From Marinobacterium zhoushanense (lineage in GTDB: Bacteria > Pseudomonadota > Gammaproteobacteria > Pseudomonadales > Balneatricaceae), in NCBI RefSeq assembly GCF_014641945.1, contig NZ_BMIJ01000001.1:186001-250000 (forward strand): 64,000 nt of DNA. The letters run 5' to 3'. The notes beneath the pieces are model-generated. The model did no database searches. It was not told where the DNA came from and saw only the letters and a list, made by a program, of their open reading frames with translations. Below are positions 25,339 to 35,132 of this stretch, in pieces; within the stretch, counting starts at the first letter, position 1, and every line of letters begins with the position of its first letter. The translations under genes were made by a program, and so were the position numbers.

Positions 25339-26628
25339 CTATACGCGCTCCCGCTCCAGAAACGGCACCAGCACCCGGTATAGTGCCTGGGCGTCCCCGC
25401 TGCCTGCCAGCTCGCGGATCGAGTGCATGGCGAACTGCGGCACACCGATATCCAGGGTTCGTACCCCCAACTCGGCGGCGGTGATCGGACCGATGGTGCT
25501 GCCGCAGGCCATATCGGTGCGGACCACGAAGCTCTGTACCGGCACCCCCTGCTCCTCGGCAAGATGGCGGAACAGCGCACTGGTTTCGCTATTACTGGCA
25601 TAACGCTGGTTGGCGTTGGTCTTGATAACCGGTCCTGCATTGATCAGCGGTCCGTGGTTGTCATCATGCCGATCGGCGAAGTTAGGATGGACACCATGGG
25701 CGTTATCCGCTGAGATCAGCATCGACGCCGCCAGTGCCCGGTTGCGTGAATCGGCATCCGGCATCACCCGCTCGAGCCACTGTTTCAGCATCGGTCCCTG
25801 CGCGCCCGAGGCACTCATGCTACCCACCTCCTCATGATCGTTGCACACCAGTACCTGTCCGGGGCCGGCGTCGGCATCGATCAGGGCTTTCAGGCCGATA
25901 AAGCAACTGAGCAGGTTATCGAGCCTAGCGGACGCTATGAACTCGCGGTTCAGCCCCAGTTCCGAGGCACCCTGGGCATCATAGAAACAGAGTTCGTAAT
26001 CGAGCACCCGGCTGACACCTTCGATACCTGTGTTGATCAGGTGCTCGCGCAGTAGCTCACGGAAGTCCGGTTTCTGTTTCGCCTGCCCCATGACCGCCGG
26101 CAGGAAGGTCTGGGCATTGATGCTCCGACTGGAGTTGGCTTCACGGTCGAGGTGAATCGCCAGACTCGGAATGATCGCCACCGGGCGTTCGAAATCGATC
26201 AGCGAGCTGTGCAGCTGCCCTGCGTCATCACGCCAGCTGACCCGTCCGGCCAGCGACAGATCGCGATCGAACCAGGGATTGAGCAACACGCCACCGTAAA
26301 CCTCGATGCCGAGCTGGAAGTAGCCTTTGCGGATAAGCTCCGGCTGCGGCTTGACCCTGAGACACGGGGAGTCGGTATGAGCGCCGACCAGGCGCCAGCC
26401 GGTGTCGGCGACATCGGTACCTATTGGCTGACGCCAGGCTATGATCGACGAGCCGTTGCGGCGGATAAAATAGCCTTTGCCGGGCTCCGGTAACCACCTC
26501 TGACTCTCGTGGAGCTCTGCAAAGCCCGCCGCCTGCAGGCGTATAGCCAGAGAGGAGACGGCATGCCAGGGGGTCGGCGATGCATCAAGAAACTCGATCA
26601 GTTCGCGGTTGAATTCGCTTTGCGCCAT
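25339..26628 (-). CDS. apeB: M18-family aminopeptidase
   Basis: A 429-residue M18 metallo-aminopeptidase. Zinc and catalytic motifs are visible as [29 protein letters not shown] and [17 protein letters not shown], with [15 protein letters not shown] near the C-terminus. It removes N-terminal residues, often acidic ones, in the cytoplasm as a large oligomer. AGGAG lies six bases before the ATG. Only a single base separates it from the FKBP lipoprotein gene upstream on the same strand, so the two are co-transcribed, although their products work in different compartments. Confidence 0.92.
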   Translation of the reverse strand: MAQSEFNRELIEFLDASPTPWHAVSSLAIRLQAAGFAELHESQRWLPEPGKGYFIRRNGSSIIAWRQPIGTDVADTGWRLVGAHTDSPCLRVKPQPELIRKGYFQLGIEVYGGVLLNPWFDRDLSLAGRVSWRDDAGQLHSSLIDFERPVAIIPSLAIHLDREANSSRSINAQTFLPAVMGQAKQKPDFRELLREHLINTGIEGVSRVLDYELCFYDAQGASELGLNREFIASARLDNLLSCFIGLKALIDADAGPGQVLVCNDHEEVGSMSASGAQGPMLKQWLERVMPDADSRNRALAASMLISADNAHGVHPNFADRHDDNHGPLINAGPVIKTNANQRYASNSETSALFRHLAEEQGVPVQSFVVRTDMACGSTIGPITAAELGVRTLDIGVPQFAMHSIRELAGSGDAQALYRVLVPFLERERV

Positions 26629-26629
26629 T

Positions 26630-27190
26630 TTACTCTCCTGTCGCTGGCTTGCTCGCAGCTGCGCCCGCCAGCTCTACCTCGAGCAGTTCGACCCTGAAGA
26701 TCAGCGCCGAGTTGGCAGGAATCATCACCGACGGACTGCGCGCACCGTAGGCCAGATCGGCCGGCAGATAAAGCACTCGCTCCCCCCCGACCCGCATATC
26801 CATGAGCCCTTCGCTCCAGCCCCTGATCACCTGATTCAACGGGAAACGGGCAGGCTTGCCGCGCTGGTAGGAGCTGTCGAACACCTCGCCATCGATGCGC
26901 TTCCCTTCGTAGTGCACCACAACCACGTCCCGCGGCCCTGGCTGGGGGCCCTGCCCCTGGCGAATCACCCTGTATTGCAGCCCGGAGGGCTTGACTACGA
27001 CATCGGCCTGCTCGGCATTTTTGGCCAGAAACGCATCGCCGGCGCGGCGCGTTTCATCGTTGAGCGCCTTATCCAGCAACTCCTGTCGAAAACGCGCCTC
27101 CTCTGGATCCTCGCCACAGGCACTTAGAAGAACGGCCGCACCCAAGCCCAAGGCACAACAAAGTAGATTTCGACGGCTCAGCGGTTTCAT
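26630..27190 (-). CDS. FKBP-type peptidyl-prolyl isomerase lipoprotein
   Basis: A 186-residue predicted lipoprotein. The signal peptide contains an RR pair and ends in the lipobox LLSAC, with Cys25 as lipidation site. A short N-terminal helix region (residues 30-65) resembles the dimerisation part of Mip/FkpA, and residues 70-175 form an FKBP domain ([60 protein letters not shown]). It should fold proteins in the periplasm. AGAGG precedes the ATG. It diverges from prc. Confidence 0.92.
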   Translation of the reverse strand: MKPLSRRNLLCCALGLGAAVLLSACGEDPEEARFRQELLDKALNDETRRAGDAFLAKNAEQADVVVKPSGLQYRVIRQGQGPQPGPRDVVVVHYEGKRIDGEVFDSSYQRGKPARFPLNQVIRGWSEGLMDMRVGGERVLYLPADLAYGARSPSVMIPANSALIFRVELLEVELAGAAASKPATGE

Positions 27191-27358
27191 CCCAACCTCT
27201 TGAAACGAACAAAGAGTACTGATTTTACATTAGTTATCCGGCTGACTACACTCGGAAGCCTGCCACGTCTATCCTTAACAGGTGATGTCGGGCGGAACTC
27301 GACAATCGCTCTGCATGTCTGAGTTATCAAATTGAACGACTTGGAGCCTCTCCCTGCG

Positions 27359-29440
27359 ATGACACATCGTTTCAAGCTCACCCCCTTTTTTCCGGCGTTG
27401 CTGTTTGCGCTCTTCATCTCCCTGCCTGCGCAGGCACGACTGGACCCGGAACCGATCTACAAGCAGACACTGCTCGATGTGGTCGAGACGCTGCAAAGGG
27501 GCCACTACAACCGCGTTGACATCAACGATCAGCTCTCCAGCGCACTGTTCGACCGTTATCTCGACACGCTGGATCCCAGCCACAGCTATTTTTATGCCGC
27601 GGATGTGGCCGAATTCGAAAAGTGGCGCACCAGTCTCGACGATCAGATCAAGAATGGCGAGTTGAGTGCGGCCTACACCATCTTTAACCGCTTCGAACAG
27701 CGCAACCTGGAGCGCTTGGATTACATTATCGCCAGGCTCGAAGATGAATCGGTGGAGTATGATTTCACCCTCGATGAATCGATCGACCTGGACCGCAAAG
27801 AGGCACCCTGGATCGAATCGACCGAAGAGATGAACGACCTCTGGCGTCGACGGGTCAAGAACGCACTGCTCAGCCTCAAGCTCGCCGACAAGAGCGTGGC
27901 AGAGGCGCGTGAGATCCTGCTCAAGCGCTACCGCTCGCAGAAGCAGCGCGCGGAACAGACCAAGAGCGAAGATGTGTTCCAGACCTATGTCAACTCGCTG
28001 ACGGCCGAGTTCGACCCCCACACCCAGTACTACTCGCCGATCAGCGCCGAGAGTTTCCGCATCACCATGAGCCTGTCGCTGGAGGGCATAGGCGCGGTAC
28101 TCCAGGGTCAGGATGAGATGACCAAGATCGTCAGCCTGGTACCGGCTGGCCCCGCGGAGAAAAGCGGCCAGCTAAAGCCAGCCGATCTGATCGTCGGCGT
28201 TGCGCAAGGCGACGAGGGTGAGTTTGAGGACGTGGTTGGCTGGCGCCTGGATGACGTGGTGCAGCTGATTCGGGGCCCCAAGGATACCGTGGTGCGCCTG
28301 CAGATCATCCCGTCCGACGCCGCCGACCAGACCATGCGTAAAACCGTTCGCCTGGTGCGCTCGAAGGTCAAGCTCGAGGAGCAGGCCGCCAAGAGCCGGG
28401 TTCTGCAGATAGAGCAGAACGGCAGAACGCATAAAATCGGTGTCATCAGCATCCCGGCGTTCTATATCGATTTCCAGGCGCTGCAGAGTGGCGACCCGAA
28501 CTACAAAAGCACCACCCGTGACGTACACGCCCTGATAGACGAGCTGAAAACACAGCAGGTCGAAGGGCTGATCATCGATCTGCGCGACAATGGCGGCGGC
28601 TCATTGCGCGAAGCAAACGAACTGGTGGGCCTGTTCATCAGCCGCGGCCCAACCGTCCAGATTCGGGATCCGGATGGACGGGTCGACATATTGGGAGACT
28701 TCAACCCTGAGGTTGCCTGGAATGGCCCGCTGACGGTCATCGTCAACCGACTCAGCGCGTCGGCCTCCGAGATCTTCGCCGGTGCGATTCAGGATTACCA
28801 GCGCGGCCTGGTCGTCGGTAGCCGCACCTTCGGCAAGGGTACGGTGCAGGTGGTGCAGGAGATCGATCACGGTCAAATCAAGATGACACACTCCAAGTTT
28901 TACCGCATCTCCGGCGAAAGCACCCAGCACAAGGGGGTCAACCCGGACATTCAGTTCCCGACCCTGTACGACGAGAACGAGATCGGCGAAAGCTCGCTCG
29001 ACTCTGCTCTGCCCTGGGATAAGGTACGTCCGGTGCGTTATGGTCGTTTCCCCTCGTTGACTGAGTTACTGCCGACACTGAGCCAGATGCACCATCAGCG
29101 TACGGATAGCGACCCCGATTTCCTGTTCATGAACGAGCAGATCGAACGCCTGAAAGAAAAAAGGAGCGACCGCGTATCGCTCAACGAAAACACCCTGAAA
29201 GAGGAGCGTGAAAAAGCGGAGTCCTGGGTGCTGGACAGTGAGAACCGTCGACGCCGAGGCAAAGGTCTGGACAAAGTAGAATCCCTGGCCGAGCTGGAGC
29301 AGACACTGCCCAAGGATGAGCAGGGCCGGACAATCAACCCGGAAGCGGAAGCACTGCTCAACGAAAGCGCTCACATTATGCTCGACATGATCAATCTGGC
29401 GAGCCCCCAGGCCACCGCCCAGAGTCGACTGGAACGCTAA
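27359..29440 (+). CDS. prc: Tail-specific periplasmic protease
   Basis: A 693-residue S41 protease. It has a signal peptide (ending AQA near residue 22), an N-terminal helical region, a PDZ domain at roughly residues 235-320 (SLEGIGAVLQGQDEM, LVPAGPAEKSGQLKPADLIVGV), and a catalytic domain with the serine in SASASEIFAGA (about residue 467) and lysine in FGKGTVQ (about residue 492). A long charged C-terminal tail (LKEKRSDRVSLNEN) is typical of E. coli-type Prc. I use the ATG at 27359 with GGAG twelve bases upstream. Prc trims periplasmic and envelope proteins such as FtsI and MepS. Confidence 0.95.
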   Translation: MTHRFKLTPFFPALLFALFISLPAQARLDPEPIYKQTLLDVVETLQRGHYNRVDINDQLSSALFDRYLDTLDPSHSYFYAADVAEFEKWRTSLDDQIKNGELSAAYTIFNRFEQRNLERLDYIIARLEDESVEYDFTLDESIDLDRKEAPWIESTEEMNDLWRRRVKNALLSLKLADKSVAEAREILLKRYRSQKQRAEQTKSEDVFQTYVNSLTAEFDPHTQYYSPISAESFRITMSLSLEGIGAVLQGQDEMTKIVSLVPAGPAEKSGQLKPADLIVGVAQGDEGEFEDVVGWRLDDVVQLIRGPKDTVVRLQIIPSDAADQTMRKTVRLVRSKVKLEEQAAKSRVLQIEQNGRTHKIGVISIPAFYIDFQALQSGDPNYKSTTRDVHALIDELKTQQVEGLIIDLRDNGGGSLREANELVGLFISRGPTVQIRDPDGRVDILGDFNPEVAWNGPLTVIVNRLSASASEIFAGAIQDYQRGLVVGSRTFGKGTVQVVQEIDHGQIKMTHSKFYRISGESTQHKGVNPDIQFPTLYDENEIGESSLDSALPWDKVRPVRYGRFPSLTELLPTLSQMHHQRTDSDPDFLFMNEQIERLKEKRSDRVSLNENTLKEEREKAESWVLDSENRRRRGKGLDKVESLAELEQTLPKDEQGRTINPEAEALLNESAHIMLDMINLASPQATAQSRLER

Positions 29441-29446
29441 TCAGGC

Positions 29447-30235
29447 ATGAAGATCTCGAAGCCGTTATTTGTAGCGCTGTTCGCGGTGCCGATCCTGCTC
29501 CTCCTGCTCGGCACAGGCGGCTATTTTGGCTGGCATGCGCTACGGGCTCAGCATGACGAGAACCGGGACATACTGCAGAAGTTCGGCTTCGAGATCATGC
29601 CTGCCAACCCCTACACGGAATCCACCGGTGTACTCGGTCAGAAACAGCTGCCGGCCACCTTTGCCGAGGACGACCTGACCCCGGTCGAAAAGGTGATCCA
29701 TGGTTTGATGAAGGACAAGGAGCGGCTGCTGAAAGACAATGAAGCACTGCAGCAGGTGGTGGAGCAGCTGAAGCAACAGATCGCCGATCTGGAGCACTAC
29801 AAAGCGGTCAATGAACAGTTTGCACCCGAGACGTTGGAGCAGGAGCTCGCCCGCACGCGCGGAGAACTGGAAGCCGGCTTGCGCGCGCTGCCGGAAGCCA
29901 AACGTTTCAGTGATTTTTGGATCAACATGATGTCAGGAGCGGCGCTGACCGAATACCGTCGTTTTGTCGACGCCAACCGGATGTTGCTCGATGAACCGAC
30001 GCGTAAACGCCTGGTAGAACATGAGCTGATCAATTACGCCTTTTGTATCGGTAATGCGGTCGAGATCGCCGCCAACTCAGCCGCTGAGGTGCGCAGCATC
30101 GCCAGGTGGCTTGAACAACCGGAAACAACGAGATTACCGTCGGCCCTGTCGGCAGACCTCAACACCGTCCTCCCGCCATGCCAAAAGCCATTGCGTGAAC
30201 AGCTGAATGCCAGCCTCAGTGCTCGCGGCGGATGA
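29447..30235 (+). CDS. Hypothetical single-pass membrane protein with coiled coil
   Basis: A 262-residue protein that I do not recognise. One N-terminal membrane helix (about residues 7-32) is followed by a soluble, probably periplasmic region. Residues 80-155 form a strong coiled coil (KDKERLLKDNEALQQVVEQLKQQIADLEHYK). The C-terminal part is helical with two cysteines (residues about 202 and 248). It starts six bases after the prc stop on the same strand and so is probably translated from the same message, which suggests an envelope role connected to Prc, as adaptor or substrate. Confidence 0.7.
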   Translation: MKISKPLFVALFAVPILLLLLGTGGYFGWHALRAQHDENRDILQKFGFEIMPANPYTESTGVLGQKQLPATFAEDDLTPVEKVIHGLMKDKERLLKDNEALQQVVEQLKQQIADLEHYKAVNEQFAPETLEQELARTRGELEAGLRALPEAKRFSDFWINMMSGAALTEYRRFVDANRMLLDEPTRKRLVEHELINYAFCIGNAVEIAANSAAEVRSIARWLEQPETTRLPSALSADLNTVLPPCQKPLREQLNASLSARGG

Positions 30236-30276
30236 TTTTTCATCCATGTTCGCTGTTCATGGCAAAGCCACCTCTG

Positions 30277-30282
30277 TATAAT
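30277..30282 (+). promoter_or_regulatory. Probable -10 element of the rpsA promoter
   Basis: A perfect TATAAT about 150 bases before rpsA. The -35 region (TGTTCA at 30254-30259, spacing 17) is a poor match, so other factors or upstream elements may help. Confidence 0.5.
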
Positions 30283-30305
30283 CTTGCCACTTTATCACTT
30301 GCGTG

Positions 30306-30373
30306 CCACCTACGTCAGCGCGGTGGTATGAGGGTGTTATCGATAACCGACCCTGTATAGCTGACGATACAGG
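30306..30373 (+). promoter_or_regulatory. Structured 5' leader of rpsA, probable S1 autoregulatory region
   Basis: Three consecutive inverted repeats lie before rpsA: CCACC/GGTGG (30307-30326), the palindrome GTTATCGATAAC (30335-30346), and CCTGTAT-agctgacg-ATACAGG (30352-30373). S1 is known to repress its own translation through a folded leader in Escherichia coli, and a run of hairpins here suggests the same. Confidence 0.55.
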
Positions 30374-30430
30374 CTGGATAGCTGCCAAGCCCATAATCGG
30401 CGAAAGCGGCACAAAGCATAGGACATTTTC

Positions 30431-32113
30431 ATGAGCGAAAGCTTTGCTGAACTGTTTGAAGAATCCCTCCAAAACGTAGCGATGACTCCGGGCACCCTGG
30501 TCATGGGTGAAGTTGTCGATATCGACAGCGACTGGGTTACCGTGAACGCTGGCCTCAAGTCTGAAGCCGTCATCCCCCGTTCACAGTTCGTCAACGATGC
30601 CAACGAACTCGAAATCTCTATCGGCGACACCGTTAAGGTTGCGCTGGAAGCGGTTGAAGATGGCTTCGGTGAAACCCGTCTGTCCCGTGAGAAAGCCAAG
30701 CGTGCTGAAGCATGGGAGATTCTGCAGACTAAGTTTGAAGCTGAAGAGACCGTCAAGGGTTACATCTCTGGCAAGGTCAAAGGCGGCTTCACAGTCAGCA
30801 TCAACAACATCCAGGGCTTCCTGCCGGGTTCTCTGGTTGACGTTCGCCCGATCCGCGACGTTGATCACCTGGAAGGCAAAGAGCTGGAGTTCAAGCTGAT
30901 CAAGCTGGATCCGAAGCGCAACAACATCGTTGTTTCCCGCCGCGCCGTGCTGCAGGAAGCCAACAGCGCTCAGCGCGATGAGCTGCTCGCCACCCTGGAA
31001 GAGGGTCAGGTTGCCAAGGGTTACGTCAAGAACCTCACCAACTACGGTGCGTTCATCGACCTGGGCGGCGTCGACGGCCTGCTGCATATCACCGATATGG
31101 CGTGGAAGCGTATCTCTCACCCGAGCGAAATGCTGACTCCGGGCGACGAGATCACTGTCAAAATCATCAAGTTCGACAAGGACAGCGGCCGTATCTCTCT
31201 GGGTCTGAAGCAGCTGTCTTCCGATCCGTGGGATGACATCAAGGCTCGCTACCCGGCTGGTGCCAAGGTTGCTGCACGCGTTACCAACCTGACCGACTAC
31301 GGCTGCTTCGCTTCTATCGAAGACGGCGTCGAAGGCCTGGTACACGTTTCCGAAATGTCCTGGACCAACAAGAACATCCACCCGTCCAAGATCGTTCAGA
31401 TCGGCGACGAGGTAGAAGTGATGATCCTGGACGTGGACGAAGAGCGTCGCCGCATCTCCCTGGGTATCAAGCAGTGCACCCAGAACCCGTGGGTTGGCTT
31501 CTCCGAGCAGTACGCTGCCGGTGATCGTGTCAGCGGTACCATCAAGACCATCACCGACTTCGGTATCTTCGTTGGTCTGGATAACGACCTCGACGGTCTG
31601 GTACACATGTCCGACATCTCTTGGGACACCGACGGCGAAGCCGCTCTGCGTCAGTTCAAGAAGGGCGACGAAGTTGAAGCGGTCATCCTGTCTATCGACG
31701 CAGAGAAAGAGCGCATCTCTCTGGGCGTCAAGCAACTGGCAAGCGATCCGTTCAGCGAGTACCTGGCAACCAACCAGAAGGGCACTATCGTAACCGCTCC
31801 GGTCAAGAGCGTTGATGCCAAAGCGGCTATCATCGATCTGGGCGAAGGCATCGAAGGCATCCTGAAAGTGTCTGAGATCTCCTCTGAGCGCGTTGAAGAT
31901 GCAAGCACCGTTCTGTCTGTAGGCGAAATGGTTGAAGCCAAGATCACCGGTGTTGACCGTCGCAACCGTGCGATCAACCTGTCGATCAAAGCTAAAGACC
32001 AGGCTGAAGAGAAAGAAGCCCTGAACGCTGTTCGCAACCAGGAAGTCGAAGTGGCCGGTCCGACCACTATCGGTGACCTGATCAAGCAGCAGATGGCTAG
32101 CCAGAAAGACTAA
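30431..32113 (+). CDS. rpsA: 30S ribosomal protein S1
   Basis: A 560-residue S1 protein of normal length with six S1/OB repeats. The repeat pattern is visible as [123 protein letters not shown] and a final divergent repeat. It binds mRNA on the 30S subunit. Codon choice is visibly more biased to optimal codons (CTG, CGT, GGT) than in the neighbours, as expected of a highly expressed gene. It is not next to cmk and ihfB, its usual partners. Confidence 0.97.
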   Translation: MSESFAELFEESLQNVAMTPGTLVMGEVVDIDSDWVTVNAGLKSEAVIPRSQFVNDANELEISIGDTVKVALEAVEDGFGETRLSREKAKRAEAWEILQTKFEAEETVKGYISGKVKGGFTVSINNIQGFLPGSLVDVRPIRDVDHLEGKELEFKLIKLDPKRNNIVVSRRAVLQEANSAQRDELLATLEEGQVAKGYVKNLTNYGAFIDLGGVDGLLHITDMAWKRISHPSEMLTPGDEITVKIIKFDKDSGRISLGLKQLSSDPWDDIKARYPAGAKVAARVTNLTDYGCFASIEDGVEGLVHVSEMSWTNKNIHPSKIVQIGDEVEVMILDVDEERRRISLGIKQCTQNPWVGFSEQYAAGDRVSGTIKTITDFGIFVGLDNDLDGLVHMSDISWDTDGEAALRQFKKGDEVEAVILSIDAEKERISLGVKQLASDPFSEYLATNQKGTIVTAPVKSVDAKAAIIDLGEGIEGILKVSEISSERVEDASTVLSVGEMVEAKITGVDRRNRAINLSIKAKDQAEEKEALNAVRNQEVEVAGPTTIGDLIKQQMASQKD

Positions 32114-32130
32114 GTCTTTCATCAGGCAAT

Positions 32131-32159
32131 AAAAAAGAGCGCTTCGGCGCTCTTTTTTT
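32131..32159 (+). terminator. Rho-independent terminator of rpsA
   Basis: Hairpin GAGCGC-TTCG-GCGCTC with a stable UUCG tetraloop, flanked by six A and seven T residues. It works in both directions in principle. Confidence 0.95.
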
Positions 32160-32222
32160 ATGTACAGGTCGTACTGTATGCCGCGAAGAACGTGGATGTT
32201 CAAGAGCGGCGCCTGCCAGGGG

Positions 32223-32660
32223 TCAGTCGATCACGAAGTTGATCAACTCCTCTTCGTGAATCTCGTTGTCCAGCACCTCATAATAGCTCAGTACCGAGGC
32301 ATGCGCCTTGATTACCGTACTGCGATCGCCGGTCAGCAGCGGGTGCCACTCGGGCAGGTCTTTACCTTCGTGTACCAGCCGATAGGAGCAGGTCGGCGGT
32401 AGCCAGTGGAACGCCTCTACATCCTCGGGCTTCAGCTTGACGCAGCTGGGCACCAGCTGACAGCGACGCTCATACTCCGTGCAACTGCAGGTATCCCTGT
32501 CGAGCAGATGACAGAGCACTGTGGTGTAGAACACCTCATGGGTATCCTCGTCTTCCACCTTGTGCAAACAGCAGAGCGCACAACCGTCACAGAGCGACTC
32601 CCATTCGCTGGGCGTCATCTGCTGCAGCGTCTTGCGACGCCAGAACACCTCTTGAGACAT
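32223..32660 (-). CDS. ycgN: YcgN family cysteine-cluster protein
   Basis: A 145-residue cytoplasmic protein of the UPF0260/YcgN group. The cysteine-rich stretches CDGCALCCLHK, CHLLDRDTCSCTEYERR and PTCSYRLVHEGKDLPEWHPLL are conserved in the family and suggest metal binding. Function is unknown. It follows ycgL by two bases in the rnd-ycgL-ycgN operon. The ATG has no strong ribosome site and probably depends on coupling. Confidence 0.9.
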   Translation of the reverse strand: MSQEVFWRRKTLQQMTPSEWESLCDGCALCCLHKVEDEDTHEVFYTTVLCHLLDRDTCSCTEYERRCQLVPSCVKLKPEDVEAFHWLPPTCSYRLVHEGKDLPEWHPLLTGDRSTVIKAHASVLSYYEVLDNEIHEEELINFVID

Positions 32661-32662
32661 AC

Positions 32663-32950
32663 CTAGCGAACCCCGGTCTCGGGACGATCCTTGTGCAGGT
32701 TAAGCAGATACTCCTCCTTCGGCGGCGGCATCTGCAGGTAGTATCCCTTCTCCTCCAATCCTTCGAGCACCTTCCCGGATTCCACCCGCGCCAGCTTGCG
32801 ATCACTTTTGAGCGGCATATCCATCACATGTACCGGCTTGCCGAACATCTCCAGCAACGGCTCGGGCACTCGAGTCAGCGCTTCGCGCTTGTCCACGTAC
32901 AGGTACATCTCATCCTTACGCGGACTTTTGTAGATACTGCAGATTTTCAT
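32663..32950 (-). CDS. ycgL: YcgL domain protein
   Basis: A 95-residue YcgL protein (MKICSIYKSPRKDEMYLYVDK at the start, PVHVMDMPLKSDRKLARV in the middle, GYYLQMPPP near the end). Function unknown, typically encoded beside RNase D. The ATG at 32950 comes one base after the rnd stop, with GAGAG upstream; a longer frame to 32968 is not needed. Confidence 0.9.
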   Translation of the reverse strand: MKICSIYKSPRKDEMYLYVDKREALTRVPEPLLEMFGKPVHVMDMPLKSDRKLARVESGKVLEGLEEKGYYLQMPPPKEEYLLNLHKDRPETGVR

Positions 32951-32951
32951 A

Positions 32952-34136
32952 TCAACTCTCTCGTTCAAACTCGTTCAAGCGCGCCAGCAACCGCTCGCCA
33001 ACCAGCGGTCGGCGCCAGCCCTGCAGCGCCGGCGGCAGGCTGTATCCACCCTGCTCGTCACGGCTCTGGATCAATGCATCAATATCGCGCTTGCGCAGCA
33101 ATACCTCAACCGCCAGACTCTGATCCTCGGCAACCTCTCGCCCGATCGCCTTCAGCGCCTTGATGCGCTTGTTCCAGGCATAATGCAGGGGCCGCTGGAT
33201 CGGCGCCGGTGGATTGGCTATCGCCGATTGCTCCGCATTCAACAGACAGGCAAGAATCGCCTCGCCATCCTCTCGAACCACCTTACGCCGTATCTCCGGC
33301 ACCCGCCCCAACGCTTGCAACGTCGTCGGCCAGCGCTCGATGATGGCAAGCAGGTGCTGGTTGCGCAGCAGCCGGTTGCGCGGGATATCCCGAGCGCGGG
33401 CTGCCCTCTCTCGCCAAGCGGTCAGGTCTCTGAGACCTGCCCGCTTTACGTCGGAGATATTCCATACCTGACTGAAACGCTGGTAATAGGCCAAACCCTC
33501 CGGGTCGGTATCGATCACCGACAGGCGCTGGTCGGCACACTCCTCCAGCACCCAGTCAAGGCGCTGCAGTTGTTTCAGCTGCGCCTGCAGCTCCAGCGCG
33601 ATGGCCGGCAAATAGGCCACATCCAAGGCGGCATAGTGCTCCTGCTCCGGTGTCAGCGGCCGCTGCAACCAATCCGACGTGGTTTCGCCCTTGCCCAGCT
33701 GCACATCAAGCGCGTGTGCAACCAGACGCTGCAACCCCATGCTGAAGCCCCAACCGGCAAATGCCGCCGCCACCTGGGTATCGAACAGCGGTTCCGGCAA
33801 CACCCCGTAGCTGTTTAAAAACAGTTCGAGATCCTCGCTGCCGGCATGCACCACCTTAAGTACGGCGCTGTCGGCGAGCAACTCGACGAAAGCACTGAAA
33901 TCCTCGATCGACAGCGGATCGATCAGATAGCAGTCAAACTGATCGGACAACTGAATCAGGCCGGGCCGCGGATAAAAGGTATCGACCCGCATGAACTCTG
34001 TATCCAGCGCAACCATCGGCAGTTGACGCCAACGCTCGCAATATGTCGCGAGCGTGGAACTGTCACGAATCCATGTCGGTTGTGCGGCAGATGCCTCCAG
34101 TTTACGCCAATCCCAGGCCCCGGACTCTTGGGTCAT
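32952..34136 (-). CDS. rnd: Ribonuclease D
   Basis: A 394-residue 3'-5' exoribonuclease. DEDDy motifs are visible: VALDTEFMR (Exo I), VVHAGSEDLELF (Exo II), and HYAALDVAYL (Exo III). HRDC domains occupy roughly residues 215-375. It trims stable RNA precursors such as tRNA 3' ends. GGGAG is five bases before the ATG. First gene of the rnd-ycgL-ycgN operon, an order known in Pseudomonas. Confidence 0.95.
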   Translation of the reverse strand: MTQESGAWDWRKLEASAAQPTWIRDSSTLATYCERWRQLPMVALDTEFMRVDTFYPRPGLIQLSDQFDCYLIDPLSIEDFSAFVELLADSAVLKVVHAGSEDLELFLNSYGVLPEPLFDTQVAAAFAGWGFSMGLQRLVAHALDVQLGKGETTSDWLQRPLTPEQEHYAALDVAYLPAIALELQAQLKQLQRLDWVLEECADQRLSVIDTDPEGLAYYQRFSQVWNISDVKRAGLRDLTAWRERAARARDIPRNRLLRNQHLLAIIERWPTTLQALGRVPEIRRKVVREDGEAILACLLNAEQSAIANPPAPIQRPLHYAWNKRIKALKAIGREVAEDQSLAVEVLLRKRDIDALIQSRDEQGGYSLPPALQGWRRPLVGERLLARLNEFERES

Positions 34137-34184
34137 CTCAACTCCCTATCACAACGCACTATCTGGACACCCTTTCACAACACC

Positions 34185-34784
34185 CTATCGCAGCGAACGG
34201 CGCCCGGCCAGCGCGTGCGCCAAGGTACCGCCATCAACAAACTCCAGTTCACCGCCAACCGGCACCCCGTGCGCTATGCGGGTAATCCGGACAGGATGAT
34301 CGCGCAACTGCTCGGCAATGTAGTGCGAGGTCGCCTCACCCTCCACCGTGGGGTTAGTGGCGAGAATCAGCTCTTCCACTTCACCCTGATCGATGCGATC
34401 GAGTAACTGATCGATTCCCAGCGCTTCAGGCCCTACACCGTCAATCGGCGACAGATGCCCCTTAAGCACATAGTAGACACCATTGAAGCCCCCGGTCTGC
34501 TCGATCGCCATCATATCCACCGGCGATTCCAATACACAGAGCAGGGTACGATCACGCGACTGACTGGCGCAGATCTCACATACGGGATCTTCCGACAGCG
34601 TACGGCACTGGCTGCATTCGCCGATCTTCTCGACTGCCTCGACCAGCGCACTGGACAGCGTCTGTGCACCGGTGCGGTCACGCTCCAGCAGGTGCAAGGC
34701 CATACGTTGTGCCGACTTCGGCCCAACCCCCGGCAAACAGCGCAGGGCGTTCACCAGATTTTGCAGTAACGGACTGAACGCCAT
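34185..34784 (-). CDS. recR: Recombination protein RecR
   Basis: A 199-residue RecR with normal length. The helix-hairpin-helix [20 protein letters not shown], the zinc finger [16 protein letters not shown] and a Toprim domain ([40 protein letters not shown]) are all present. It works with RecO and RecF in loading RecA at gaps. Begins two bases after the ybaB stop, in a dnaX-ybaB-recR operon. Confidence 0.97.
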   Translation of the reverse strand: MAFSPLLQNLVNALRCLPGVGPKSAQRMALHLLERDRTGAQTLSSALVEAVEKIGECSQCRTLSEDPVCEICASQSRDRTLLCVLESPVDMMAIEQTGGFNGVYYVLKGHLSPIDGVGPEALGIDQLLDRIDQGEVEELILATNPTVEGEATSHYIAEQLRDHPVRITRIAHGVPVGGELEFVDGGTLAHALAGRRSLR

Positions 34785-34786
34785 GA

Positions 34787-35113
34787 TCAGAACGGCATCT
34801 TGAAGCCCGGCGGCATACCCATGCCGGAGGTCACTTTGGCCATCTGCTCCTGAGTGTTCTGTTCGATCCGGCGCACGGCGTCGTTAACCGCCGCCGCGAT
34901 CAGATCCTCAAGGATCTCCTTCTCCTCCTCCAGCAGGCTGTCATCGATAGACACCTTCTTCACGTCGTGACGACCGTTCATCACCACGCTGACCAGGCCT
35001 GCGCCGGACTCACCGGTCACCTCTGCAGCAGCGATCCGCTCCTGCGCCTTCTGCATCTCTTCCTGCATCTTCTGGGCCTGTTTCATCAGGTTGCCCATGC
35101 CACCTTTCATCAT
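34787..35113 (-). CDS. ybaB: Nucleoid-associated protein YbaB/EbfC
   Basis: A 108-residue DNA-binding protein that begins [24 protein letters not shown], with long helices and the conserved [26 protein letters not shown]. The ribosome site GAGGA lies seven bases before the first of two candidate ATG codons. It is between dnaX and recR, the usual order in gammaproteobacteria. Confidence 0.96.
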   Translation of the reverse strand: MMKGGMGNLMKQAQKMQEEMQKAQERIAAAEVTGESGAGLVSVVMNGRHDVKKVSIDDSLLEEEKEILEDLIAAAVNDAVRRIEQNTQEQMAKVTSGMGMPPGFKMPF

Positions 35114-35132
35114 GTTCGCTTCCTCTGTATTT

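Noticed and set aside
30581..32203. A 540-codon open frame opposite rpsA
   Set aside because: It runs antisense to a highly conserved, codon-optimised ribosomal protein gene and has no recognisable domain.
34137..34190. Imperfect direct repeats (TCACAACGCACTATC and TCACAACACCCTATC) between rnd and recR
   Set aside because: Only two short imperfect copies; too little to call a functional repeat or CRISPR.
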